Below, piece by piece: positions 14,118 through 22,161 of a stretch of DNA of 33,002 nucleotides. Source of the DNA: Acidisphaera sp. L21 (GTDB lineage Bacteria > Pseudomonadota > Alphaproteobacteria > Acetobacterales > Acetobacteraceae). Location of the stretch: NCBI RefSeq assembly GCF_009765685.1, contig NZ_LMUY01000015.1, positions 32,609 to 65,610 on the forward strand, given 5' to 3'. The notes below the pieces were generated by a model. It was not told the DNA's origin, made no database searches, and saw only the letters and a program-made list of their open reading frames with translations. Each line of letters opens with the position of its first letter. Within the stretch, counting starts at the first letter, position 1. Position numbers and translations under genes: made by a program.

Positions 14118-16820
14118 TCAGCTCGCCTTGCGGACCTGAACGGCGGGCTTAGCGGCGGCTGGCTTCTTGACGGTCGCTTTCTTCGCCGTGGGTTTTTTCG
14201 CTGCCGGCTTCTTGGCCGGTGCCTTTTTCACGGGTGCCTTCTTCACGGCGGCGGGTTTCGCCTCGGCAGTGGCCTTCGGGGCGGCCTTGCGCGCGGCGGG
14301 CTTCTTGGCGCCGGGCTTGGCCTTCAGCGGCTTGCCCTTCTCCGCCAGCAGCGTCACCGCCTGCTCCAGCGTGATCTCCTCCATGGTGACGCCACGCGGC
14401 AGGTTGGCGACCATGTTGCCGCCCTGTACGTAGGGGCCGAACCGCCCCTTCTTCACCATCACCGGCTCCCCCGTCGTCGGATGGGCGCCCATCGACCGGA
14501 TGCTCTCCAGCTTCTTCTGTAGGGCGTCGACGGCGCGGTTCAGGCCGATCGACAGCACGTCGTCGTCCTTATCCAGCGAGGCGAAGATCGAGCCCATCTT
14601 CACATACGGGCCGAACCGCCCGATCCCCGCCTCCATCCGCTCCCCTGTGGTTGGGTGGGCGCCGATTTCGCGGGGCAGGGATAGCAGGCCCAGCGCCTGG
14701 TCCAGCGTGATGGTGTCGCCTTCCATCCCTTTCGGCAGAGAGGTACGGCGCGGCCTCGCCTTCTTGTCCGCCGGGTCGGGCGCGCCTTGCTGCACATACA
14801 GCCCGTACGGGCCGCGGCGAACCGTGACGTCTTCGCCCGTATCCGGGTGGTGGCCCAGCTCACGCATCCCCTCCTTCAGCGTGCCGCCATCCTCGCCTTC
14901 GACCGCCAGGCGGCGGGTGTATTGGCAGGTCGGATAGTTGGCGCAGCCGATGAACGAGCCGTGACGACCCAGCTTCAGCCCCAGCCGCCCAGTGTGGCAG
15001 GCCGGGCAGACCCGCGGGTCGGTGCCGTCTTCCTTGGCGGGGAAAAAATGCTCGCCCAGATCCTGGTCCAGCGCGTCGATGACGTCGGAGATCTTCAGCT
15101 CGCGCGTCTGCTCCACCGCGTTGGAGAAGTCGTGCCAGAACATCTCCATCACTTTGCGCCAGTCCAGCCGGCCGTCGGACACGTCGTCCAACTGCTCCTC
15201 CAGCCCGGCGGTGAACCCGGTGTCGACGTAGCGCTGGAAGAACGACGTCAGGAACGCCGTCACCAGCCGTCCGCGATCCTCCGGCACGAAGCGCCGATTC
15301 TCCATCCGCACGTAATTCCGGTCGCGCAGCACCGATAGGATGGACGCGTAGGTGGACGGGCGGCCGATGCCCAGTTCCTCCATGCGTTTCACCAGGCTGG
15401 CCTCGGAGAAACGGGGCGGCGGCTGGGTGAAATGCTGCTCCGCATTCACCTTGTCGCGGCGCAGCGGGTCCCGCTCGTTCATCGGCGGCAGCATGCGCGA
15501 TTCGTCGCGGCTATCACCCTCGGGCGCCTCGTCCGTGGCCTCCCGATACAGCTTCAGGAACCCGTCGAACGCCACGATCGAGCCGTTGGCCCGCATATGC
15601 GTCCCACCGGATGCGATGTCGACCGCCACCTGGTCCAGTTCGGCCGACTGCATCTGGCTGGCGACGGCACGCTTCCAGATCAGTTCGTAGACCCGGCGCT
15701 GCTCGTCATTCAGGTAGCGCGCGACCTCGGCCGGGGTGCGGGCGACGTCGGTCGGGCGGATCGCCTCATGCGCTTCTTGGGCGTTCTTGGCCTTGGTGCT
15801 GTATTCGCGGGGCGCGCCGGGCAGATAGTCACGGCCGTATGCCTCGGCCACATGATCGCGAATGGCGCTGATGGCTTCCTTGGCCATCTGCACACCGTCC
15901 GTCCGCATGTAGGAGATCAGGCCGACGGTATCGCCGCCGATATCCACACCTTCATACAGTTGCTGCGCCACCCGCATCGCTGCCTGCGCGCCTAGCCCTA
16001 GCTTACGGCTGGCATCCATCTGGAAGCTGGAGGTCGTGAAGGGCGGCTGCGGATGCCGCTTGACCCGGCGGCGCTCGACTGACGCGACGGAGAACTGCCC
16101 CGCTTCGACCGCCTGCTTCGCAGCCTCTGCCTTCGCGGCATTGTTCAGGTCGAATTGTTCGAGCTTCTTGCCATCCAGCGCCGTCAGCCGGGCGGTGAAC
16201 GGGGCGCCGGCGGGCGTGGTGAAATGGGCCTCGACCGTCCAATACTCGCGCGCCCGGAATGCCTCGATCTCGGCTTCCCGCTCGCACACCAGGCGCAGGG
16301 CCACGGATTGGACGCGCCCGGCAGACCGGCTGCCCGGCAGCTTGCGCCACAACACGGGGGACAGGGTAAAGCCGACCAGGTAGTCCAACGCGCGCCGGGC
16401 CATGTAGGCCTCGATCAGCGGGGTATCCAGGTCGCGCGGATGCGCCATCGCGGTCTGGATGGCGGTCTTGGTGATCTCGTTGAAGGTGATGCGCTGGACG
16501 TCCACGCCCTTCAGCGCGTTCTTCTCCTCCAGCATGGCGCGGACGTGCCATGAAATCGCCTCGCCCTCCCGATCCGGGTCGGTGGCCAGCCACAGGCGAT
16601 CGGCCCCCTTCAGCGCTTTCGCGATGGCGGTGATCTGCCGGTTGCCGCGCTCATCCGCGGCCCAGTCCATGGCGAACCCTTCCTCCGGCCGGACGGATCC
16701 GTCCTTCGGTGGCAGGTCCCGCACGTGGCCGAAGCTCGCGAGCACGGTAAATTTGTCGCCGAGGTACTTATTGATAGTCTTTGCCTTGGCGGGCGATTCA
16801 ACGACGACGACGTCGGTCAT
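14118..16820 (-). CDS. topA: DNA topoisomerase I with lysine/alanine-rich tail
   Basis: Type IA topoisomerase that relaxes negative supercoils. The 900-residue product has a Toprim domain (Glu in VVVESPAKAKT, Asp/Glu in ATDPDREGEAISWH at about 79-92) and the active-site Tyr304 in LISYMRTDGVQ. It has one clear four-Cys zinc ribbon (CPACHTGRLG ... GCANYPTCQYTRRL, about 615-650) and three repeats of the type TGE-x-RFGPYV that are common in alphaproteobacterial TopA. The last 70 residues are a histone H1-like tail of repeating KKPA/KKAP units, probably binding DNA non-specifically. ATG 16820 has AAGGA upstream and lies 13 bases after the dprA stop. Confidence 0.95.
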   Translation of the reverse strand: MTDVVVVESPAKAKTINKYLGDKFTVLASFGHVRDLPPKDGSVRPEEGFAMDWAADERGNRQITAIAKALKGADRLWLATDPDREGEAISWHVRAMLEEKNALKGVDVQRITFNEITKTAIQTAMAHPRDLDTPLIEAYMARRALDYLVGFTLSPVLWRKLPGSRSAGRVQSVALRLVCEREAEIEAFRAREYWTVEAHFTTPAGAPFTARLTALDGKKLEQFDLNNAAKAEAAKQAVEAGQFSVASVERRRVKRHPQPPFTTSSFQMDASRKLGLGAQAAMRVAQQLYEGVDIGGDTVGLISYMRTDGVQMAKEAISAIRDHVAEAYGRDYLPGAPREYSTKAKNAQEAHEAIRPTDVARTPAEVARYLNDEQRRVYELIWKRAVASQMQSAELDQVAVDIASGGTHMRANGSIVAFDGFLKLYREATDEAPEGDSRDESRMLPPMNERDPLRRDKVNAEQHFTQPPPRFSEASLVKRMEELGIGRPSTYASILSVLRDRNYVRMENRRFVPEDRGRLVTAFLTSFFQRYVDTGFTAGLEEQLDDVSDGRLDWRKVMEMFWHDFSNAVEQTRELKISDVIDALDQDLGEHFFPAKEDGTDPRVCPACHTGRLGLKLGRHGSFIGCANYPTCQYTRRLAVEGEDGGTLKEGMRELGHHPDTGEDVTVRRGPYGLYVQQGAPDPADKKARPRRTSLPKGMEGDTITLDQALGLLSLPREIGAHPTTGERMEAGIGRFGPYVKMGSIFASLDKDDDVLSIGLNRAVDALQKKLESIRSMGAHPTTGEPVMVKKGRFGPYVQGGNMVANLPRGVTMEEITLEQAVTLLAEKGKPLKAKPGAKKPAARKAAPKATAEAKPAAVKKAPVKKAPAKKPAAKKPTAKKATVKKPAAAKPAVQVRKAS

Positions 16821-16833
16821 GTGATCCTTGGCT

Positions 16834-17946
16834 TCAAGCAATGAGCGCAACACGATGGCCTGGCAAGGATTCCACTACCCCGTCCAGCTCCAACACCAAC
16901 AGCACGGCCATCACAGTGGATGCCGACAACTGGCAGCGCCGTATCAGATCGTCAACGGGCGTCGGCTCCGGCCCCAGTAATCGGATGATCGCAGCCCTCG
17001 CTTCCGGCCCGTTTTCCGGTTCGGCCGGGGCGGCATATGGGGGTGCCGTCTCCTCAAACCCAAGGGGCAAGCGCGGCGAAGCGATCGCCTCCCAGTCGGG
17101 CAGCGCCTCCACGACGTCGGAGGCCTGGCCTACGAGCACGGCGCCGTTGCGGATCAAGTCATTGGAACCATGACATCTTGGGTCCAAAGGGGAGCCGGGG
17201 ACGGCCATCACCAGGCGGTTCGCATCCAGCGCCAATTGCGCCGTGATCAGGCTGCCGGAATGGCGCGCCGCCTCCACCACCACCACGCCAAGCGACAGCC
17301 CGGCGATGATGCGATTTCGCCGCGGAAAATGCCGGCTCTGCGGTGCCGTGCCCAGCGGCGCCTCCGCTATCACGACGCCGTGTTCGGCGATCCGGGACTG
17401 CAATGCGGTGTTTTCCGCCGGGTAAGGCACGTCCAACCCGCCGGCAATGGCGGCGACGGTGGTCCCGGTGTGCAGCGCGCCGATATGCGCCGCAGTATCG
17501 ATCCCCCGCGCCAGACCGGACACGACGAGCATGCCGTGGCTGGCCAGGTCGGCGGCCAACGCCTCCGCCATGCGTTGCCCGTTCGCGGAGGCGTTGCGGG
17601 CGCCCACCAGGCCCACGGCACGGCGGGTGAGAAGCGCCGGGTCGCCAAATATGGAGATGGCGGGCGGCGCATCTTCCAGCGTGGCAAGCAGCGGTGGGTA
17701 ATCCAGATCCCCCAGAACCAACATTCGCCCGCCCAATTTGGCCAGCCGGGCGAGTTCGGCCTCGATCACCGACGCGCCGGTGACGCTGGGTGGCATCTGG
17801 CGGCCGCCGGCGCGGGCGAGCTCGGGCAAGCCATCGATGGCGGCGACGGCGGTGGTGAAGCGGGAGAGCAGGCGGCGGAAGGTGAGCGGGCCGATGCCCG
17901 AAGTGCGCGCCAGGCGAATTCGGGCCAGGCGCTCCGCCGGGCTCAC
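16834..17946 (-). CDS. dprA: DNA-processing protein DprA
   Basis: DprA protects incoming single-stranded DNA and loads RecA during natural transformation. The 370-residue product has an N-terminal helix-hairpin-helix/SAM-like region (LARTSGIGPLTFRRLL). The Rossmann core includes VGARNASANGQRMAEALA, VSGLARGIDTAAHIGAL, TVAAIAGGLDVPYP and FPRRNRIIAGLS. The C-terminal winged helix (about 305-370) includes PVDDLIRRCQLSASTVMAVL. Start GTG 17946 shares one base with the plsY stop (TAGTG), so the two genes are coupled. Upstream in-frame codons lie inside plsY and are not real. comEC, also a DNA-uptake gene, lies in the same window on the other strand. Confidence 0.93.
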   Translation of the reverse strand: MSPAERLARIRLARTSGIGPLTFRRLLSRFTTAVAAIDGLPELARAGGRQMPPSVTGASVIEAELARLAKLGGRMLVLGDLDYPPLLATLEDAPPAISIFGDPALLTRRAVGLVGARNASANGQRMAEALAADLASHGMLVVSGLARGIDTAAHIGALHTGTTVAAIAGGLDVPYPAENTALQSRIAEHGVVIAEAPLGTAPQSRHFPRRNRIIAGLSLGVVVVEAARHSGSLITAQLALDANRLVMAVPGSPLDPRCHGSNDLIRNGAVLVGQASDVVEALPDWEAIASPRLPLGFEETAPPYAAPAEPENGPEARAAIIRLLGPEPTPVDDLIRRCQLSASTVMAVLLVLELDGVVESLPGHRVALIA

Positions 17947-18512
17947 TATTGACCGATCCGCGGCTCGGTGCCGGCGCGCAGGCGGGCAATGTTGCTGCGA
18001 TGCCGCCAAACGATCCAGACGGCGATGATCGGCACCGGCCAGGGGTAAGGCACGATGGTGAGCGCGACGAACGGGCTCGCCGCGCAGGCCAGCAGCGCCG
18101 AGAGCGAGGAGATGCGGGACAGCACCGCCGTCAGTAACCAGATGGCAGCCACGGCCACGCCGACTGGCCAGGCGATGCCCAACAGCGCGCCCAATCCGGT
18201 CGCGACGCCCTTGCCGCCCTCGAATCGCAGCCATGGTGTCAACGTATGGCCCAACACAGCCGCCAGCCCGGCCAATGCGCCCGGGGCGCCCAGATGGTCG
18301 GCGATCAGCACGGCCGCGGTGCCCTTCAGCACGTCCAATAGAACGGTGGCCGCCGCCAGGTCCTTGCGGCCGGTGCGTAGCACGTTGGTGGCGCCGATAC
18401 TGCCCGAGCCGATGCGGCGAATATCGCCCAGCCCGGCGTATCGGGTCAGCAGCAGGCCGAACGGGATCGACCCCAGCAGGAAGCCGATGGCGAGGGCGAT
18501 CGCCGTGTTCAC
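17946..18512 (-). CDS. plsY: Acyl-phosphate:glycerol-3-phosphate acyltransferase PlsY
   Basis: Inner-membrane enzyme that transfers an acyl group from acyl-phosphate to glycerol-3-phosphate, the first step of phospholipid synthesis. The 188-residue product has about five hydrophobic segments. It carries the three family motifs: GSGSIGATNVLRTGRK (about 35-50), HTLTPWLRFEGGKGVATG (about 88-105) and the C-terminal RHRSNIARLRAGTE. Length is normal. The start is GTG 18512, 22 bases after the pyrC-like stop. It is part of the same minus-strand run as its neighbours. Confidence 0.94.
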   Translation of the reverse strand: MNTAIALAIGFLLGSIPFGLLLTRYAGLGDIRRIGSGSIGATNVLRTGRKDLAAATVLLDVLKGTAAVLIADHLGAPGALAGLAAVLGHTLTPWLRFEGGKGVATGLGALLGIAWPVGVAVAAIWLLTAVLSRISSLSALLACAASPFVALTIVPYPWPVPIIAVWIVWRHRSNIARLRAGTEPRIGQ

Positions 18513-18534
18513 GGATACAGGGACCCCGGCATGC

Positions 18535-19809
18535 TCAACCGAACACCCGCCGGCCAGCCTTCCACGTGCCGACCACCCGGCCCTCCAGCGCGCGCCCGTC
18601 GAACGGGGTGTTGCGCGCCTTGCCGGGCAGGGTGTTGGCCTCGACCCGCCAAGCCCGCTCCGGGTCGAACAGGCACAGATCGGCTGGCTCGCCCTTGGTC
18701 AGCCGCCCCGCCGCACTGCCCAGCAGCGCCGCCGGGCGGGAGGTGAGCAGCGCGATGGCCGCCCCCAATGCCAGTCCGGAGCCGTGCACCTGTGCCAGCG
18801 TCACCGCCAGCAGGGTCGCCAGCCCGGCGCCTCCAGCGGAGGCCTGGGCGAAGGGGAAGCGCTTATCGTCGGCATCGCGCGGCTGATGGTCGGAGGCGAC
18901 GGCATCCACCGTGCCATCGCGCAGCGCCGCTGCAACGGCAAGACGATCGCTATCGGTGCGCAGCGGCGGGGAGAGCTTCGCGTAAGTGCGGAATTCCCCG
19001 ATCGCCGTCTCGTTCAGATCGAAATAGGGCGGGGCGGTGTCGCAACTGACATTCAGGCCCTCGTCCTTCGCACGGCGGATCAGTTCAAGTGCCGAGGCGG
19101 TCGAGACATGGGCGAAATGCACCGAACCGCCGGTCAGCCGCACCAGGCTGATGTCGCGGGCGACCAGGATCTCCTCTGCCGCGGCGGGAATGCCAGGCAG
19201 GCCCAAACGAGTGGCCAATTCGCCTTCGGTGGCGGCGCCGCCTGCTGCCAGCGAGGGGTCTTCCGGGTGTTGGATGATGCGGAAGCCGAAACCATGCGCA
19301 TAGGACAGGGCGCGCCGCATCATCCGCGTGCTGGCGATGGCGTGCTGGCCATCGGTGAATGCGACGGCGCCGGCCTCGCCCAGCAGGCCGATCTCCGCCA
19401 ATTCCTCACCCCGGCAGCCGCGGGTGACGGCGCCGTAGGGCAGGATGGTGAGGCTGCCGGTTTCCTCACCGCGCGCGCGCAGCAGGCGCACGAGGGCCGG
19501 GTCGTCAATGGCAGGTGCGCTGTCGGGCAGGGCGGCCAGCGTCGTAATGCCGCCCGCAGCCGCAGCCTGGGCCGCGGAGGCAATGGTCTCGCGATACTCG
19601 AAACCCGGCTCGCCGAGTGCGGCGCGCATGTCGACCAGGCCGGGGCACAGCACGGCGCCGTCGCCCTCGATGACCTCCGCGCCGTCCGGGCGGCCGAGGT
19701 TGGCGCCGTAATCCGCGAGCAGCCCATCACGGATCAGCAGGCCGCCCACGACATCCACCCCGCATGAGGGGTCGAGCAGGCGGACATTGGTGATCAGGGT
19801 ATCGGTCAT
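18535..19809 (-). CDS. Dihydroorotase-like protein lacking metal ligands (pseudo-DHOase)
   Basis: Member of the type I dihydroorotase family, 424 residues, directly downstream of pyrB (12-base gap). The canonical metal motif D-x-H-x-H-x-R is degenerate: the region reads GLVDMRAALGEPG, so both histidines (positions 62 and 64) are replaced by Arg and Ala. The usual T-P-H-H segment reads DTAPPYFDLNE. Later features such as QHPED, FAHVSTASALEL and ASDHQP remain. Such proteins are known as inactive DHOase homologues (PyrC' or PyrX) that form a complex with aspartate transcarbamoylase. A scaffold role for PyrB is thus the best inference, and a true dihydroorotase should exist elsewhere. Many pipelines would simply call it pyrC. 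Confidence 0.88.
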   Translation of the reverse strand: MTDTLITNVRLLDPSCGVDVVGGLLIRDGLLADYGANLGRPDGAEVIEGDGAVLCPGLVDMRAALGEPGFEYRETIASAAQAAAAGGITTLAALPDSAPAIDDPALVRLLRARGEETGSLTILPYGAVTRGCRGEELAEIGLLGEAGAVAFTDGQHAIASTRMMRRALSYAHGFGFRIIQHPEDPSLAAGGAATEGELATRLGLPGIPAAAEEILVARDISLVRLTGGSVHFAHVSTASALELIRRAKDEGLNVSCDTAPPYFDLNETAIGEFRTYAKLSPPLRTDSDRLAVAAALRDGTVDAVASDHQPRDADDKRFPFAQASAGGAGLATLLAVTLAQVHGSGLALGAAIALLTSRPAALLGSAAGRLTKGEPADLCLFDPERAWRVEANTLPGKARNTPFDGRALEGRVVGTWKAGRRVFG

Positions 19810-19821
19810 TGGGCCAGCGCC

Positions 19822-20757
19822 TCAAACATTGCGCCGTGCCCGTCGCGACAGCGTATCCAGCACCGCCATACGCACGGCGACGCCCATTTCCACTTGCTCC
19901 CGAATCAACGAGCGCGCCGGGTCATCGGCTACGGCGCTGTCGATCTCAACCCCGCGGTTCATCGGGCCGGGGTGCATCACCAGCGCGTCCGGCGCGGCCT
20001 TTGCCAGCCGGGCGGCGTCCAGACCGAAGAAGCGGAAATACTCGCGGGCGGAGGGGACGAGGCCACCATTCATCCGCTCCTTCTGCAGGCGCAGCATCAT
20101 GACGATGTCGGCGCCGGCCAGCCCCTCATCCATGGTGTGGAATACTTCGACGCCCAGCCGTGCTGCCTCCGCCGGGATCAGCGTCGGCGGCCCGACCACG
20201 CGGACCCGGCTGCCCATCGTGGTCAGCAGATGGATGTTCGACCGCGCCACGCGGGAGTGCAGGATGTCGCCGCAGATAGCGACCGTCAGCCCCTGCAACC
20301 GGCCACGGCGACGACGGATCGTCAGTGCGTCCAGCAGTGCCTGGGTCGGGTGTTCGTGCAGCCCGTCCCCGGCGTTGATCACCGCCGCATCCACCTTCTG
20401 CGCCAGCAGCAATGGCGCGCCGGACTGGTCGTGCCGCACCACCAGCAGGTCGCACTGCATGGCGTTCAGCGTGCCCGCGGTGTCCAGCAGCGTCTCCCCC
20501 TTGTTCACCGAGGAGGAGGAGACCGACATGTTGATCACGTCCGCCCCCAGCCGCTTGCCGGCCAGTTCGAAGCTGGTGCGGGTGCGGGTGCTGTCCTCGA
20601 AGAACAGGTTGATCAGGGTGCGGCCGCGCAGCAGGTCCCGCTGGGTTTTGCCGGACCGGTTCAGCAACACATAGCTTTCGGCCAGGTCGAGCAGATTGGC
20701 GATCTGGGGCGGGTGCAGCCCCTCGATCGCCAGAAGATGGCGGCTGGGGAGGTTCAT
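19822..20757 (-). CDS. pyrB: Aspartate carbamoyltransferase catalytic chain
   Basis: Joins carbamoyl phosphate and aspartate, the committed step of pyrimidine synthesis. The 311-residue product has the carbamoyl-phosphate loop [13 protein letters not shown] (about 52-64), the moving loop region [22 protein letters not shown] and the C-terminal [13 protein letters not shown]. No regulatory-chain gene (pyrI) is adjacent. Instead the next gene encodes a catalytically degraded dihydroorotase, as in bacteria where PyrB works as a PyrB-PyrC' complex. ATG 20757 overlaps the gltX stop (ATGA), which indicates translational coupling. Confidence 0.95.
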   Translation of the reverse strand: MNLPSRHLLAIEGLHPPQIANLLDLAESYVLLNRSGKTQRDLLRGRTLINLFFEDSTRTRTSFELAGKRLGADVINMSVSSSSVNKGETLLDTAGTLNAMQCDLLVVRHDQSGAPLLLAQKVDAAVINAGDGLHEHPTQALLDALTIRRRRGRLQGLTVAICGDILHSRVARSNIHLLTTMGSRVRVVGPPTLIPAEAARLGVEVFHTMDEGLAGADIVMMLRLQKERMNGGLVPSAREYFRFFGLDAARLAKAAPDALVMHPGPMNRGVEIDSAVADDPARSLIREQVEMGVAVRMAVLDTLSRRARRNV

Positions 20758-22136
20758 GCGGCGGCGGCCAGCAGGCGGGCAACCGCTTCGTCCCGGCCTA
20801 GCGCGGCGAGCGTGACGTCGATCCCCGGGCTGGTCGTCGTCCCCGTCAGCGCCGCGCGTAGCGGCTGGGCGACCTGGCCGAGCTTGCGGCCCGACCGCTC
20901 GGCATAGGCGCGGATCGCCGCGTCCAGCGCCGGGGCGGAGAAATCGGTGGCAGCCAGGTCGTTGGCGACGTCGCGCAGCATCGTCTTGGCCTCCTGTGTC
21001 AGCAGCGCGGTGGCTTTGGCGTCCATCTCCAGCGGCATGGTGCGGGCGAGGAAGGCCGTGTTGTCGGCCAGTTCGACCAACGTCTTCGCGCGCTCCTTCA
21101 GCCCGGGCATCAGCATGCGGATGCGGTCGGCGACCGGTTCGGCGTTCAGGGCCCGTGCAGTCAGGCGGGCAACAACGTCCGCCGTCAGCCGGTCGTCATC
21201 CGCCTCGCGCAGCCAGACGCCGTTTAGGTTGTCGAGCTTCTTGTAGTCCATCCGGCCCGGCGACTTGCCCACGCCTTCCAGCGTGAACAGCTTGATCGCC
21301 TCGTCCCGGCCCAGGATCTCGGCATCGCCGTGCGCCCAGCCGAGCCGTAGCAGGTAGTTGCACATCGTCTCCGGCAGATACCCGGCGTCCCGGAAATCGG
21401 TGACGGAGGCAGCGCCGTGCCGCTTCGACAGCTTCGCGCCGTCCGGGCCATGGATCATGGGCACGTGGGCGAAGGTCGGTACGTCCCAGCCATTGGCCAG
21501 AAACACCTGGATCTGGCGGAAGGTGTTGGTCATGTGGTCGTCGCCGCGGATGACGTCGGTGATGGCCATGTCATGGTCGTCCACCACCACGGCGTGCTGG
21601 TAGGTCGGCGTGCCGTCGCTGCGCAGGATGATCATGTCGTCCAACTCGCTATTGGCGACTGTGACGGTGCCCTGCACCCGGTCTTGCACCGTCGTCTCCC
21701 CCTCGCGGGGCGCACGCAGGCGGATCGCGTAGGGCGTATCCGGCCCGTCGGTGCGGTCGCGCCAAGGGCTGTCGAAACGGAGCGGCTTGCCGGCGGCCCG
21801 GGCGGCGTCGCGCGCGGCCGCTATCTCCTCCTGCGTGGCCCAGCAGCGGTAAGCGTGCCCCGTGTCCAGCATCGACCGCGCCACCTCGGCATGGCGCGCG
21901 GCGCGGGTGGATTGGTAGATTTCCGGCTCGTCCCGCTCCAGCCCCAGCCAGTTCAGGCTGTCCAGGATGGCCTGGGTGTTCGCCTCGGTGGAGCGGGCGC
22001 GGTCGGTGTCTTCGATCCGCAGCAGGAACTGCCCGCCGAGGTGGCGGGAGAACAAATAGTTAAACAAGGCCGTTCGGGCGCCGCCAATATGCAGCAACCC
22101 GGTGGGCGAGGGGGCAAATCGTGTGCGGACGGTCAT
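20754..22136 (-). CDS. gltX: Glutamyl-tRNA synthetase
   Basis: Class I aminoacyl-tRNA synthetase that charges tRNA-Glu, and possibly tRNA-Gln if a GatCAB pathway exists. The 460-residue product starts [13 protein letters not shown] and carries the HIGH-type motif HIGG (16-19) and [10 protein letters not shown]. It also has the KMSKS-type loop [11 protein letters not shown] (about 240) and an all-helical anticodon-binding C-terminal half. The frame is open further upstream, but ATG 22136 fits the family start exactly. It is the first gene of the long minus-strand unit and is divergent from comEC with only 25 bases between the starts, so its promoter probably lies inside the comEC coding region. 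Confidence 0.95.
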   Translation of the reverse strand: MTVRTRFAPSPTGLLHIGGARTALFNYLFSRHLGGQFLLRIEDTDRARSTEANTQAILDSLNWLGLERDEPEIYQSTRAARHAEVARSMLDTGHAYRCWATQEEIAAARDAARAAGKPLRFDSPWRDRTDGPDTPYAIRLRAPREGETTVQDRVQGTVTVANSELDDMIILRSDGTPTYQHAVVVDDHDMAITDVIRGDDHMTNTFRQIQVFLANGWDVPTFAHVPMIHGPDGAKLSKRHGAASVTDFRDAGYLPETMCNYLLRLGWAHGDAEILGRDEAIKLFTLEGVGKSPGRMDYKKLDNLNGVWLREADDDRLTADVVARLTARALNAEPVADRIRMLMPGLKERAKTLVELADNTAFLARTMPLEMDAKATALLTQEAKTMLRDVANDLAATDFSAPALDAAIRAYAERSGRKLGQVAQPLRAALTGTTTSPGIDVTLAALGRDEAVARLLAAAA

Positions 22137-22161
22137 GTCCCATGGCCCATAGCACGCGGGA

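Noticed and set aside
14160-14330. Tandem DNA repeat or CRISPR-like array
   Set aside because: The periodicity comes from codons for the Lys/Ala/Pro tail of TopA; units are irregular and there are no spacers.
12324-14522. Several long plus-strand open frames opposite rnr and topA
   Set aside because: They lie antisense to strongly conserved genes, have Arg/His/Gly-rich composition typical of GC-rich shadow frames, and show no known motif.
18055-20907. Long plus-strand frames opposite plsY, pyrC-like and pyrB (up to about 570 codons)
   Set aside because: They cross the boundaries of three real genes on the other strand, lack ribosome-binding sites and show no protein-like motif pattern.
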